Shown one piece after another: positions 23,250 to 35,772 of a stretch of 64,000 nucleotides of DNA. Within the stretch, counting starts at the first letter, position 1. Each line of letters begins with the position of its first letter. The notes beneath the pieces were generated by a model. It did no database searches. It was given only the letters and a program-made list of their open reading frames with translations, and was not told where the DNA came from. The stretch spans positions 85,629-149,628 of the forward strand of contig JAIFAC010000194.1 in the NCBI GenBank assembly GCA_026545765.1, read 5' to 3'. The translations under genes and the position numbers were made by a program. This DNA comes from Plantago major. Its lineage: Eukaryota > Streptophyta > Magnoliopsida > Lamiales > Plantaginaceae.

Positions 23250-23632
23250 AATTTCCCCCATTTTGATCAGTCAACGATGACTATCTGACCTATTACAAAT
23301 CTGGATGAGGAAACAATCCACCACTTAATCATTTCTTATGATCTTTTAATTCATATAATTAAGTGCGGAAAGTAAACATCATCCAAATCACAAGGTGTGA
23401 TCTTTGCTGATAAGTTATCTTTTATATTAAATGATATCTGAGAGTAAGTTCATCAGATATGAGAGCAATTACAGAACATAGATAACTTTTACAAGATTTA
23501 ACAGAAAAGTGCAATCAGCAAAATCACAGAAACTACTTAGTCAAATAGAACAACAGGAGTAACCAAGCTCCAAGTGAACATTCTGAATGACAAGTCTTCA
23601 AGTCTTCAAATCTTCAAAAATAGCTCCATGGA
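23250..23632 (-). other. Polypurine tract and 3' non-coding region of B
   Basis: Directly beside the LTR, plus-strand AATTTCCCCCATTTTGATC is the complement of a purine-rich tract (GATCAAAATGGGGGAAATT), the primer for plus-strand DNA synthesis. The rest up to 23632 is AT-rich 3' flank of the downstream gene. Confidence 0.8.
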
Positions 23633-26600
23633 TCAGTTTGCAAATTTCCTATCACCAAACCTTTTGATATCATCAGAGTAGTCATAGAGAAGAGTTCTGA
23701 CAATCATCTCTGTGTCTCTGGCAAATCCACAGACTTCCTTGTAGGTTTTGGTGGGATTTCTCTTGACAAAATGCTTGATCCACAGATACTTTCCCCACTT
23801 CCAGGCATGCTCGATTCTGATATCTGATAGCTTGAAGTATTCATAAATGATCTTCAGATATCTGATGTCACCCTTGTATTGATCTTCAGTTAAGTAGAAG
23901 GACTCATAGGGTTCCACCACAAGTCTTACTCTTGTGCCTGTTCCAGTAAGATTGGGAATTCTGTGCACATCATCTGGCTTTCCATAAGGACATTCATCAG
24001 AGAGGTCCTTCTTCATGGCTTCAGTTCTCTTGATTACTTCAAAATCCAACCATGCTTTGATGTGGTTGGTGTTAATCAAGATTGGCTTATCTTTTCTCCA
24101 TGCCATGAGCTGTTTATGGATTGGTTCTGGAAACCTTGAATTTACCAGTAAGTGCTTGAGTTCCAGAATCCAGTAGCCATTCTTCTGATTAATGCACCTG
24201 TAGACAGAGGAATTTGTTTTCATTCTTCACATACTCAATTTTGGCTTCTTCTGGCCTGAGTGGAAGTTGACTTTTTCTTTGTTCAGCTCTTAGCCTGTTC
24301 CTTCTTTGTCTTGAATTCTCCTTTGGGGGATTGCTTGAAGAACCACCCTGGATAGACTTGGTATTTCCATAGGGTGTATTAGTCGCCAAAGGTCAGTACC
24401 GTAGCTCGCTTAGCTATCAATTTTCCTTTTTCGTGAAGAGGAGCTTCATCTTCATCGCCTCTTCATCATCATCAAGATTAATTCTTGTGAGACTTTTGCA
24501 GCCTTCTTCATTGCCCAGGGATTTGATTTGGCCATCTTCTTCTTCAGAAGATTCATTAATCCCTCTTACTTGTCTTCTCCTTGGAGCCTTGGTACTCCTT
24601 GGAGGTCTTTTTGCCATGGCCCTTGTTACCATTGTAGTTTCTTCATTGATCGGAAGTAGCTACTATTTGCAAAGCAGCTTGATTTAATGAGGGCTGGAAA
24701 GTTTTCTTGTTTCCTCTTCCTTTCTGAGCGCCAGCTCTAGATTTCTTCTTTCCTCCCCCCTGATCAGATCCAAATTCTTCCCCCTTAGTCATTGTCGATC
24801 GATTATACCACAAAAGAATCGAGAGGGACTCAAAATTCTTTTGCAAGTAGTTGTAAAGTGACCAACTTCAAGTTCACCTTGAGCTCCGATTTTGTTTGAT
24901 AAGTCCCTTTTCCTTATTAGTGAGCTCGCCAACGGGCCTAGTATGGCATCGCTTTTCCAAAGAAAGGTAACTTGCCTCATGAAAAGCTTTTTCAGCTAAT
25001 GACACATCATCGCCCTTACCATTCCTGCATCTTTCGAGCAATGATCATAATCGTTGTTCTCTCGAGTGATGAGCTCAAGAATTTCTGCATATCCGAGGGG
25101 ACGAGGCAATTACTTTTGTTTTGTGAAGACATCTCCTTTAAGATGTGCCAAAACTTGATATCTATTCATATATTCATGGAGTGGACATTCGCGCTTGTTG
25201 AAAACTTCAGAGCAATTAGCTTCCTTTTCGTATGAGAAACCGCTAAGTGTTCATTGCGTTCGCCAAAGTCTTGTCTTCTTCATCATCCGAGTCATTAGCC
25301 CAGGATCTTCATCCTCTCGACATTTTCAAGATTTTCCACCAAAGAACCATCTTAGAGATGGGCTTCTTTCCTTTCGAGAGGAGGATGGTATGTCTTTTCG
25401 ATAATGCACTTTAGCATCATGCTTTTCTTTAGATACTTCTTCAAGATTCAGCTCCTTAGCAATTCCATTTACAAAGATCCTCGATCTCTTTAACCTCGTA
25501 GTAAGCTACCGCTCTTGTAAGTATTGATCTTGTAGTTGATCGAGCTTATCTCTGGATTTAACTAGCTCTTCTTCAAGTTGAAGATGGAGCCGTTGCTCTT
25601 CTTCCAACAGCTTGTTCGAGTTGAGCGCTCGCTCGAGTATTTAATATCTTCGAGTTGTTTCATCAGAGTGCTCAACTACTTGTTCAAGAGTGTCTTTTAT
25701 TGTGGAAGATGGACGGGTAGATTTCGAGGTGACGGGGAGGGATTGTCAGGATGTCCTCTCAAAGTGCTTGCCGCCACCGAGGCATTGTTTACTTGTGGAA
25801 TTCCTCCCGTCCCTGGTGCAGGGGCATCATCATCATCCTTTTTATCATCCTCATCCTTGTGATGGTCAGAAGGAAAATCTTCATAGTCATTTTCGTCAGT
25901 TTCCTTCTCTTCTTCATCTTCAGAGACCAGATTGATCACTTCTAGAATAGTGATCATTTGCCCATTAACCTCTTCTTGTTCAGAAGGAATAAATTGTAGT
26001 GTCTGGGGCAGGACTGGCTTGAATGCCATCTGCAATTTGGTCTGACCATCTGCCTGTTTGAAGGCTTGCACCAATTTGTGTGCCACTTTCTTGGAAAAAT
26101 CCTTACGCATTAAGGTCGCAACTTGATATTGTTCAGTAGGGAACATTGCGTGGATATAATTTTTCAGATCAAGAGCTCGTGCTTGTCTTGTTGGTTGATC
26201 TGTGATTCTCAGTATTTCAGAGAGATCAGAGCACCTTAATCTTTGCCATTTCTTGAAGCATTGAATATGCTTTGGCAAGGTATGAGTCTTGAAGAAGGGA
26301 AGAAGGTTTTTATAGTCATCATTTGACTCCTTCTTGGCACTACTTTGAACCTGAAAGAGAGATTTTTGAATTAGTTTCAAAACTTGTGTAGATATCTGAG
26401 TTTTAGAGTAGTCAGATATCTATGTTACCTGTGCAACAGCAACAGGCTCAGACGGTTGGACTACTGAGGTTCCAGGTGCCTCAGATATCTTGGTGTGAGG
26501 AGGAGACTTGGAAGTCTGATCCTCAGCATCCTCTCTTTCTTTTTGAACCTGAGATTAGAAACATAACACTTAGGAAATTTTATCAAGAAAAAGTTCTATT

Positions 26601-29088
26601 TTCGTAATCGATATCGAGAGGTCAATTACCTCCACTATTGGAGGCTCAGATATTGTTGCTCGTAGACTTGTGCAGCCTCGAAATTTTCTTGTGATGAAGG
26701 TTTTGATGCGCCATCAATTTCCATTTGTCGGGGATTGAGCGGCAATTCCTCAAAGAACTTCTACTTCTTTTGAACATGTTTAAGTAGAAAGTGTTAGTTT
26801 GAGAAAATGATCGTAGATTTGTCTTTGAAGATTATAGATATCTCAATGAAATACCTTCTCTCAGAAGGTTCAGATATTTGTTCCTCGTAGACCTCGAAGT
26901 CTCTCGGATTCTTTTCTCAAGAGATAGACTTTTCATTTCTTCATTTTTCTTCTCGCTTGGAGCCTATTAGAAATGTATACACTTAGTAGTGTTAGTCAAA
27001 TGTATAAAGCACATATCGAGATGTTATATCTTAAGGAACTGCTTTCACCGTGAGATGTGCTCTTGTTCCTTAAGTGGTGAGGCTATGGAAGCCTCCTTCT
27101 CATTCTCGAGGCAAGCTTTGCTTCCTCTTGTTCTTTGTTTCTAATTCAGTCAGAACAAAGAATCTTTATTAGTTAACAAGACAGAAAACACAAAGAAATT
27201 CACAAGTACAAACTAATCAGCTACCTGAGCAATGTCAGGCTGAGTGGTCTTTGGAACTTGTGACCCTTCCATGAGTTGGTCTCGTTGTTCCAGTGTTGCT
27301 TCTTTGTTGGAAGTTTGAGGTACTTCAACCTTTTCTTGAGTGGCTAATTCAGTTGCCTCCCCTGGTTGATCATTCTGAGTAGGTGTCTCAGTTTGATCCC
27401 TCTCTTGGAGTTGGGGAACCTGCTCATTTGCAGGATTTTCTTCAGCATATTGCATTGCTGGCATGTCGAAATGGAGTTCACTCACCATTTCATCAACCAC
27501 TTGTGGCTGTTGTGGTTGTGGTTATTGTGGTTGTCTGGAAGCAGAAGTTTGAGCAGTTGAGAGCTCTTCCAGATTTTTAAGTGTGGTGTTGACATCAGCG
27601 TCTACCAACACTAGGTCACCACTCATCAGGGCTTCTTGAAGTTGTTTGTATGTGACTTTCCCTGATGGTGTGTTGGCACCAACAACCTTTGCTATAGGTG
27701 CTTGCTCAGCAACCTTTAAGCTAGTTGCTTTCTCAGCAACCTTGGACCTTTTGTTCTTCCCCTTTGCCTTGGTTACTTTTTCAGCAACCTTGGGGGATGG
27801 GATCTTCTCCTCGTCCGATTCGTCATCGAAATCTAGAACAGAGTTATCAACAATCCCTGCTACTTCTGCAGAAAGAGCTTGAAGTTTCTCAGCATTTATG
27901 AGTTCATCAGCAAGGCTTTCTGTAATAGTCTTCACATTTCTGAAAGCACTTTCTCTTGCTGAATCTACTTGTTCAGTAGCCGATGCCTCTTTTGCAGCAT
28001 TGATGAGTTCATCTTCATTGATGAGTTCATCTGCAGCGACGTTAGGTATCTGGGAATCGACAACCTCAATGGGTGTGCCTTCTGATTTTCCAGCAGACTT
28101 CTTACGTGAAGTTCTGGGCTTCTTGGTCGCAACTTTTCCCTCATATACCTCTTCAGTCTTTCGCTTCTTGGAACCTTTCTGAGATCCAGTAACCTTTTTC
28201 ATCAAGTTTGTATATTCGTATTTGTAGAGTAGGTTACTGTTGGCAATGTCTGCCGTCTCTCTGAGCTCAATGCCAAGGCATTCCAGTAAGTAGCATATTT
28301 TCAGTCCATAGCTTACTGTGGCTTTTGGCTCAGCAAGGCCCTTAACGATTTTAGGCTCAAAGCCTTGTATCTTCTTCACAAATTTCATGAAGGCGCATTT
28401 CCCCAATTAAAAGGGTTTTCCAAATTTTGTCTTGTCGCTCAATAAGAACATCATCATCCAGTTTTCGCTTATCCGTCAGCACCTCCTTGTAGACCATCAA
28501 AGCATCCGTGAAGTATACATGCTAACACATCCCAAAGGACCAAAAGATGTCTCGTCCATATGTCGCCAGTTTAAAGTCGATGGGTGTGTCCGGTTTATCA
28601 AGATCACACACATCAGAAGTTGCTTCACACCTTCAAGGAGATCTTCATCCTCAGGTCAATTTCAAAATCCTTTCCAAGATTTTGAAGTTCAAACAATTAC
28701 GTAAAGTCGCTTCATTCAATGTGATTTCTTGTCCTTCGACTTTGGTCTTGATAGACACTATCTCAAAGGCCTTCAGAGACCTTGAAATAATTGTGGAGTT
28801 GTTGTAAAACTCAACATCTATCAAGAAACTTCACCGAAGAGATAGAAAACCCTTGATTTTGCCTTTTCAAGCATATCAAGTACCAACTTCCCCGTCACCG
28901 TTTTCTATCATGCTACAGTATTCCTCAATCATGGCACCACCCAAAATCATCCTGTGATTTGAAGTCCAATGATCAGGGTCGAATTCTCCGATCAACCGAT
29001 TGTTTGTTATAACTAGCACTAGTGCTTGCTTTTCAGCAGTACCAGTAGTAGCTTGGGATTTCTGAGTGGAAGTAAGTTTGGGAGCCAT
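23633..29088 (-). pseudogene. Downstream (env-position) gene of B, multi-exon, partly open
   Basis: Read on minus from ATG 29088 (MAPKLTSTQKSQATTGTAEK). Open stretches: N-terminal domain and repeats 28406-27522 (FMKFVKKIQGFEPKIVKGLA, KKRKTEEV, ADELINEDELINAAKE); Gln/Glu/Thr-rich exon 27500-27213 ending at a CAG/GTAGCT donor; a 40-codon exon at 26548-26429 starting VQKERED and ending VAVAQ; exon from about 26352 down to 25697 (VQSSAKKES, then an acidic Asp/Glu run); a basic segment 24632-24417 (PRSTKAPRRRQVRG); and a well kept C-terminal domain 24223-23633 (CINQKNGYWILELKHLLVNS, WKWGKYLWIKHFVKRNPTKT). Introns of about 80 bp separate the middle exons at the same places as in A. No membrane segment is seen. 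The role is unknown; the basic clusters suggest a nuclear or nucleic-acid-binding protein. Several frames are broken, many at CAG/CTG sites. Confidence 0.75.
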
Positions 29089-29258
29089 CTCTTTAAATAG
29101 AGAAGTTTTTGAAAAATGAGAAAGAGATTTGGGTGAGAGATTAGTAATTCTTTGTAGAAGAACTAACAGAGATTTGCAGAGGTTGAAGAAGAGTTTTTGC
29201 TATTCTTGTGCAAGTCTCAGATGTTCGATTAGGCGAAAGTAATTTCTTTTGCCAAATC

Positions 29259-29268
29259 CCATATATAG
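29259..29268 (-). promoter_or_regulatory. Candidate internal promoter (TATA box) of the downstream gene of B
   Basis: Minus-strand CTATATATGG lies about 171 bp before the ATG at 29088, followed by the same leader wording as in A (GGATTTTGGC/GGGATTTGGC AAAAGAAATTACTTTCGCC). Confidence 0.55.
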
Positions 29269-29874
29269 TAATGTAATCTCCATGTATATATACATACAAA
29301 TTAATTTTGTGTAAGTATCTCGTGAATTGCAAAGCGTGAGTAAAAGCTTGTTCGCATTAAATGCATAGTGGGCCCCGGAATTTTAATATTCACTATTTAC
29401 CGAGAGTTAATCGCCAGAAGATCAATCGCCCAATTCATCAAGGGTCACCATTGCTTCTTCAGCAATGATCACAATCAACAAATGTAATTGTGTCCATTTA
29501 ATGAATTTTGGCTATTAGCTTTCTGAATCATGTTTCTGTATGACCAAGAACACTGTTTGCATCTGAATTTATCTCACATTTGGTATTTATCCAAGTTTTA
29601 CACAGAGATAGAAATAATACAAATTTTAAGAGTAGTCGATCGCAGACAACAGTACTCTTTTGTGTTCCTTCATCGAGGGATCCAGATATCCGAAAATTCG
29701 CCTCGTAAATCTTTGAACAAATGCTTTACCCTTTAGCCTTTAGTTTCTGGATACCCGTTCCAGATTCCTCTTCTCTGGATACCCGTTCCAGATACCTCTT
29801 CTATGGATACCCGTTCCAGATACCTTTTCTCTCTCTTTTGATATCTTTTTCAGATATCTCTTCTCTGAACTTTT
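29269..29874 (-). other. Spacer between pol and the downstream gene of B
   Basis: Non-coding, homologous to 19474-20063 of A. It includes three copies of the TCTGGATACCCGTTCCAGAT repeat (about 29746-29822), one more than in A. Confidence 0.7.
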
Positions 29875-32800
29875 TCAGTTCTTTGGTAGCTCCATTAGTC
29901 CAGACTGTGTCTTAAGGCTAAGAATCTACTTTCTTGTAGTGGCTTAGTGAAGATATCTGCAAGTTGGTCTTCAGTGCCAATCTTGAGTATCTCTATATCG
30001 CTTTTTCAACATGGTCTCGGCGAAGTGGTGTCTAACATCAATGTGCTTTGTTCTCGCATGAAACTTAGGATTCTCGAGATATGGCAATGGCACTTGTGTT
30101 GTCACGTAAAATGGAGTTTTCTTCATCGAGTCCATAGTCTTAAGTTGTTGTTGTATCCACAATATTTGTGAAGCACAACACCCAAAGCAGAATATATTCA
30201 AATCCGTGGTAGATGTGGCAATTGAATTTTGTTTCTTCAACCATGATATTAATCTATCACCAAGAAATTGACAAGTTCCCGAGGTGCTTTTTCTATCAAG
30301 CAATGATCCAAAGATAGTTTACATCCTAATAGCCAACCAAACTCAATCCACTCTTTTGGATACCACAATACAACTTCTACAGTACCTTTTACATACCTTA
30401 ATATTTTCATAGCAATGTTGTAGTGTGACTGCATTGGATTTGTCTGAAATCTAGCACACACTCCAACTGCATATTGAATAGCAGGTCTACTTGCAGTGAG
30501 GTATAGTAGAGATCCAATCAATTTCCTATACTTGTGTTCTTCAACACTCTTGTCAGATTCAGTATAGGTCATTTTGGTTCCAATGCTCATTGGTATCTTA
30601 GCATTCTTTTCAGAAGGCTTTAGATTGAACTTATTGAGCATATCCTTTGCATACTTTGTTTGACTAATGAATATTCCATCATTGAGTTTCTTAACTTGCA
30701 GCCCTAGGAAGTGATTCAATTCTCCCATCATGCTCATCTCAAATTTACATTTCATGAGTTCAGCAAAATCATCACAAAGTTGCTTGTCTTTAGATCCAAA
30801 TATAATGTCATCAACATATACTTGAACTAAAAATAGTTTCCCGTCATGGTTCAGTGTGAAGAGTGTATTGTCAACATCTCATTTCTTGAAGCCACTTTCT
30901 AGTAGGTATCTGGCCAATGTATCATACCATGCTCTTGGAGCTTGTTTCAGCCCATACAGAGCTTTCTGAAGCTTATAGACCATCCTACTTTTTGAGGAAA
31001 CTTCAAAACCTGGTGGTTGCTCAACATAGACTTCCTCAGCTAGTTCACCATTTAGAAATGCACTCTTGACATCCATCTGATAAACTCAGAAGTCATTATG
31101 AGGTGCAAAGGCTAGAAAGAGTCTTATTGCATCCAATCTTGCAACCGTGCATAAGATTCATCAAAATCTAGTCCTTCAATTGTAAATCCTCGCAACCAAC
31201 CTAGCTTTGTTTCCGTTATTTCACCAGACTCATTCATTTTGTTTCGAAACCCACTTGGTTCCTATTACGTATATTCCACAAGAATGGAACCAGCTTCAGA
31301 CTTTGTTTCTCTCAAATTGATCCAACTCTTCTTGCATAGCGTATATCCGCCTTGATCTTTTAATGCTTCTTCTATAGTCTTTCGTTCAATTTTTAGATGA
31401 AACATCCATAGAGACAACTTGCATTTTCAAATATTGCTCTTCTAGTTCTAACTCCTCGTCTATGGGACCAATCACATCTTTGAAGGATGATTTCTTATCC
31501 ATTTCATAATGGGTTTTGAACTAGTAGGATCAATATCAATTTGATTTGAATGTGAATCAATATGATCTTGATGAGATACTTGCAAGATCCGATATCTAAC
31601 ACATGGGAAATGTCATGGATATCTGACACTTTTTCAGTGTTAGAGATATCTGGATTTTGCATTTCAGCAATCTCATTTTCAGATACCTTTTCATGATGAA
31701 GGTTCTCAGTAGCCTGTTCCATTTCTGGAATTCTCATAGGAAATTCTTTATCATGTCTTAGAGTCATCTGGTTGTTACTAAGCATAGGTTGCTTTTCATC
31801 GTCAGACTCATCCTCTATTTGAATGATAGAATTGTTTCCTTCTGAGGATCCGTTTTCAGAATCTTTAATCATTAGTTCTTTGAACCTATCTGAGAGATCA
31901 TCATTCAAGAGTACTTTCTTGTTTCCTTCATAGAATACTATATGAATAGATTCTTCGATCTTTTGCGTTCTTTTGTTGTAGATTCAGTAGTTTTGCTATT
32001 CGTGAGAATAACCAAGAAATACTCCTTCATCTGCCTTTGGTTGAAATGTTCTCAAGTATTCTTTTCCATTGTTAAGAACGAAACATCTGCAACTAAACAC
32101 CCTTAGATGTTTGATACTAGGGGGTCTACCAATGAAAAGCTCATACGGAGTTTTGTCATGGTGTATGTTAATCAGACATCTATTTTGAGTGTAGCATGAT
32201 GTGTTTACAGCTTCAACCCAATAGATTTCACTTATTTCAGTGTCAGCAAGCATTGTTCTTGCTGCTTCTTTCAGGGTCCTATTCTTTCTTTCAGCAACAC
32301 CATTTTGTTGTGGTGTCCTTACAGAAGATAGTTGATGTTGTATACCTTTGCAAGTACAAAACTCTTTGATATACTGGTTCACAAACTCAGTACCATGGTC
32401 TGTTCTGATTACAGATACCTTGTCATTTTTCATGACTTCGAGCTTATTCAACAAGTTAGGTATCTCAGCCCTTGCATTAGATTTGTGTTTGAGAAAGACA
32501 ACCCAAGTGAATCTTGAGTAATCATCAACAACAACCAGACCATACTTCTTTCCTGCATAACTAGTTACTGAGGATTCAAACAGATCCATATGTAACATTT
32601 GTAGTGGCCTCTCACTGGAATGTCTAGTTTTAGACTTGAAAGATGTTTTGGATTGTTTTCCCATTTGGCAAGCTGAGCATACACCTTCTTTTCTATATGC
32701 CATTTTGGGTAAACCAACCACCAACTCTTTCTTGGCTAGTTTATTCAGAGTTTTGAAATTCAAGTGACTCATTCTTTTATGCCATAGCCAATTTTCTTTA

Positions 32801-35657
32801 GTGTGGCCAGATTGACTCACCATGAGACATTCTTCGGTTGTGGTGGATGCCCAATCAGCAACATAAAGATTTCCTTTACGCCTTGCAACCAAGACTGTCT
32901 GCTTTGACTCATTGTCAATCACTTTACATAGTTTTGACTTGATCTCGACAAAGGTACCTTTGTCTACTAGTCGACTCATGCTTAGAGATTATATTTCAAT
33001 CTCTTTACATGAAGTACTTTAGATTGTGAGGGCGCCAACTTCAAATTGCCAAAACCTATGGTTGATTTTCATCTCCTCCAAAGAAACCCGATAATTGGTC
33101 CATCATTGCATTTTTTAGTTAATCGATTTGCTTTGTTCTCCGTCATGTGCTTCCCACATCCACTATCAAAATGCCACTTCGAGTTAGTCTTTAGAGTGTT
33201 CTCGCATAACAGGAAACATGAGATTAGGTTCTCATACCAACAATGGAACCATCTGGATTAAAGAATCTTCCTGTAGGAATCCATTTTTGAATGAATTTCT
33301 TAGAAGCATTCTTTTGTCTAACAGGAACATAAGGAGGAATCTTAGTTAAATGATTAGTATCATTGTTGTTAAGAACTATTTTCTTCCTCGTGTGTTCTAG
33401 GTGCTCCATTTGGTGCTTTCAGACACCCGATTTCCGAGTCCGCTTTCAACAAACTTAGCTTTCCTAGCCGATTTCTTCTAGCCTGCATTCAGATTTTCAA
33501 ATGCTTGATTTATCTTCCACTTCGATAATTGTCAGAGCAATTCTAGCCTTTAACCATCGTTTTGCTCTTGTTTGTATTCTCAAGTTGTTTCCCAATGGAT
33601 TTATAGCCAATACCATTCCGAAAGCACCGATGTCAGTTCGAGATCTCTTCTCAGCAGCTTTGCTAGTCTCTGGATGATCAATTTTCTTTCCAAAAAATAT
33701 GACATAAGAAAATTTGCCAGCTCCTGCAATTTTTTCTTTTTGAGTGACATAGCACTGTGGGTGATTGCACTTCTCAGTGTTATGTTTCTTTTCAGAGACA
33801 TTTCCACGCTTCTTTTCGACTTGTTTTTCCCACAAAGGCTTGGTCGAATCGCTTTCCTTTGTCAACAATCTTAGCTTTTTCGACATCAGATCGTTGGGAA
33901 TCACCTTGTCGAGCAATCGATTTAATGTTAGTCCTTCATTACTCTTATTCAGAGTGGTGGAACTATCTGTGTGTGTGTGTGTCCAGCCCAAGTCCTCTCT
34001 TTTCTGAAGGATCTCTATAAATAAGATTATACTTCACTAAGAGTGTCACTAGCTTTGGCATAAGATTGAAAGGATAGTTCTTTCTTTTTGAGTTCCTTAT
34101 TCTCGTAAAGAAGACCTTCACATTTCTTTTGAAGATTTGCCATCGCTTCTTTATGTGACTTTTTCGTCTCGTATATCGAGCCTTGAGAAATGCATTTTCA
34201 AAGATCCTTTTCTCGATATCTTGATTAATTTAGAATTTTCCTTTGCAAGAGAATTATTTTCTTCTTCAAATTTTCGCTCTAGCTCTAACATTAGAAATTT
34301 TCTTTATAAAGATCAATTTCTTTTCCGAGATTTTCAGCTGGATTCCTTCGTCATCACTTTCATAAGTATAACAGAAGTATGTGTTACCTCATCACCATTA
34401 GACAAGGTTCAATGTTGAGATATCCGAAGATTTCTTCACCATTCCACACTTCTTTCTTCTTTTGACCAAAGTCAATTACTTCATGAGAAACAACGATATT
34501 TCGGGAAGGCAAGTGGAATCATCTCAATCCTCATCCTCGAATCGACTCAATATCTAGAGCATCCATTGAGTTGAATCTTTTCCTTCATAGGTCTTCGACT
34601 TCTTTTGAAGATTCTTCTATCTTTCTTGTCACCGCCTCGAGTTTGTTGAAGGCAGATAATCCTTCTTGAAATGACCGTGTTTCGATAATAGAAACATATA
34701 TCATTTCCGATTTCGCTTCCTCAAGATTTGATGCTTCTCGAAATGCCATTTGTTCAAATGAAGCTTTGCATATTTTTGTACCGTGATAGTTTGAGCCTAG
34801 ATGCTTTTTCACTTTCTTTCGCTTTTCTTCTCTCAATTTCTCGACCGACATATTTTCCCATTTGCTTTACAAAGAAGAGCATCCTCACCACATCCTCGCC
34901 TTTCTTCTTTCGTAGTTCCTTGAGCAACTAGAGCAACACTGCAACTTCTCGCTTGTTTGTTCCTTTGAGTCATGTCTCATAGTCAACAAAGGCAAGGTGA
35001 GAGAAAAGTTCCACAGAGTGATATCCGCATTCCTTGGTTAAAGTAGAAAAACTTTGTGTGTTTCCGCTATGATTTAGACTTCACAATTGTTTTAATCTTT
35101 TCTCGACTGGTATATCTATTACTTTCACCAAGTGCACCATGTCACTCATAAGTGTTGTAAACCGAAATCTAGTTCTTCAAGAGTCTCGGACCTTGTTTGA
35201 AGTTTTGGAATTTTAGCTTCAAAACTTCAACTTATTTTCCTTTGTTTTTTCAAAGCCAACACGTATTTCTTCAATCAGCTGCGTGCCACTTTCGTGCTTT
35301 TGCACCCCACGCTTATAATCGTATGTGCTCGAGTAGAACGATGATGATATTACGAGCCCGCCCATCCAATCTATTTCTCTTGGCATCTTCGATGTCCGTA
35401 GTTCTCTGGCTTTGTTCAGAATAACTTGACGCGTGTCTCCCACCGGTCGATGCATCCGTTCGTGAAGAACCATCACTTTGTTCTCTGTCTCTACCATTAG
35501 AAACCTCTATGACTTGCTTGAGTTGTTGAATGATTATTGGGCCATTCTTTATTACTTCGATCATTTCGTCACTGATGGCTTCTAGGTGGAGCATCATGTT
35601 GTTCTTCCATTTATCATAATTCTCTGGCTTGAGAATTGGGGCGTCACTTAAAGACAT
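29875..35657 (-). pseudogene. gag-pol of element B (integrase open, other parts frame-broken)
   Basis: Starts at ATG 35657 (MSLSDAPILKPENYDKWKNN). The zinc knuckle (34663-34706) is damaged by CAG/CTG-type changes. The protease D-S-G is intact at 33159-33167 (FDSGCGKHMT). An open 328-codon frame at 32979-31996 spans GAG-pre-integrase (HKRMSHLNFK, CSACQMGK) and the integrase core, with DDE residues in HMDLFE, RTDHGTEF and NGVAERKNRT. RT is split: [20 protein letters not shown] at about 31076, YVDD near 30810, and a good block at 30755-30249 (YFLGLQV-like, DMLNKFNLKPSEKNAKIPMS). RNase H ends at the stop at 29875-29877. The enzymes are those needed for replication; several frameshifts prevent a full polyprotein as written. 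Confidence 0.9.
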
Positions 35658-35772
35658 CCTGCAAAGAAACACACTAAAAAACGAATCAAGTGTAGGTGAA
35701 AAGCGCTTAGTGGGCACTTATCTCGATCTAGGTTTAGTGCGTAGGCTTGAGAACCTCCCGCCCGATACCACT
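35658..35772 (-). promoter_or_regulatory. Leader and primer-binding site of element B
   Basis: Between the gag ATG and the LTR the plus strand reads CGCCCGATACCA (35759-35770), the complement of TGGTATCGGGCG. This is a worn form of the initiator tRNA-Met site TGGTATCAGAGC, damaged exactly at a CAG. Confidence 0.8.

Noticed and set aside
29746..29822. CRISPR-like array from the regularly spaced repeats in B
   Set aside because: Three short adjoining palindromic copies without unique spacers in a plant retrotransposon; a simple tandem repeat explains it.
31996..32979. Element B as an active autonomous transposon
   Set aside because: The integrase frame is open, but gag, RT and the PBS are damaged as written; activity cannot be claimed unless the errors prove artificial.
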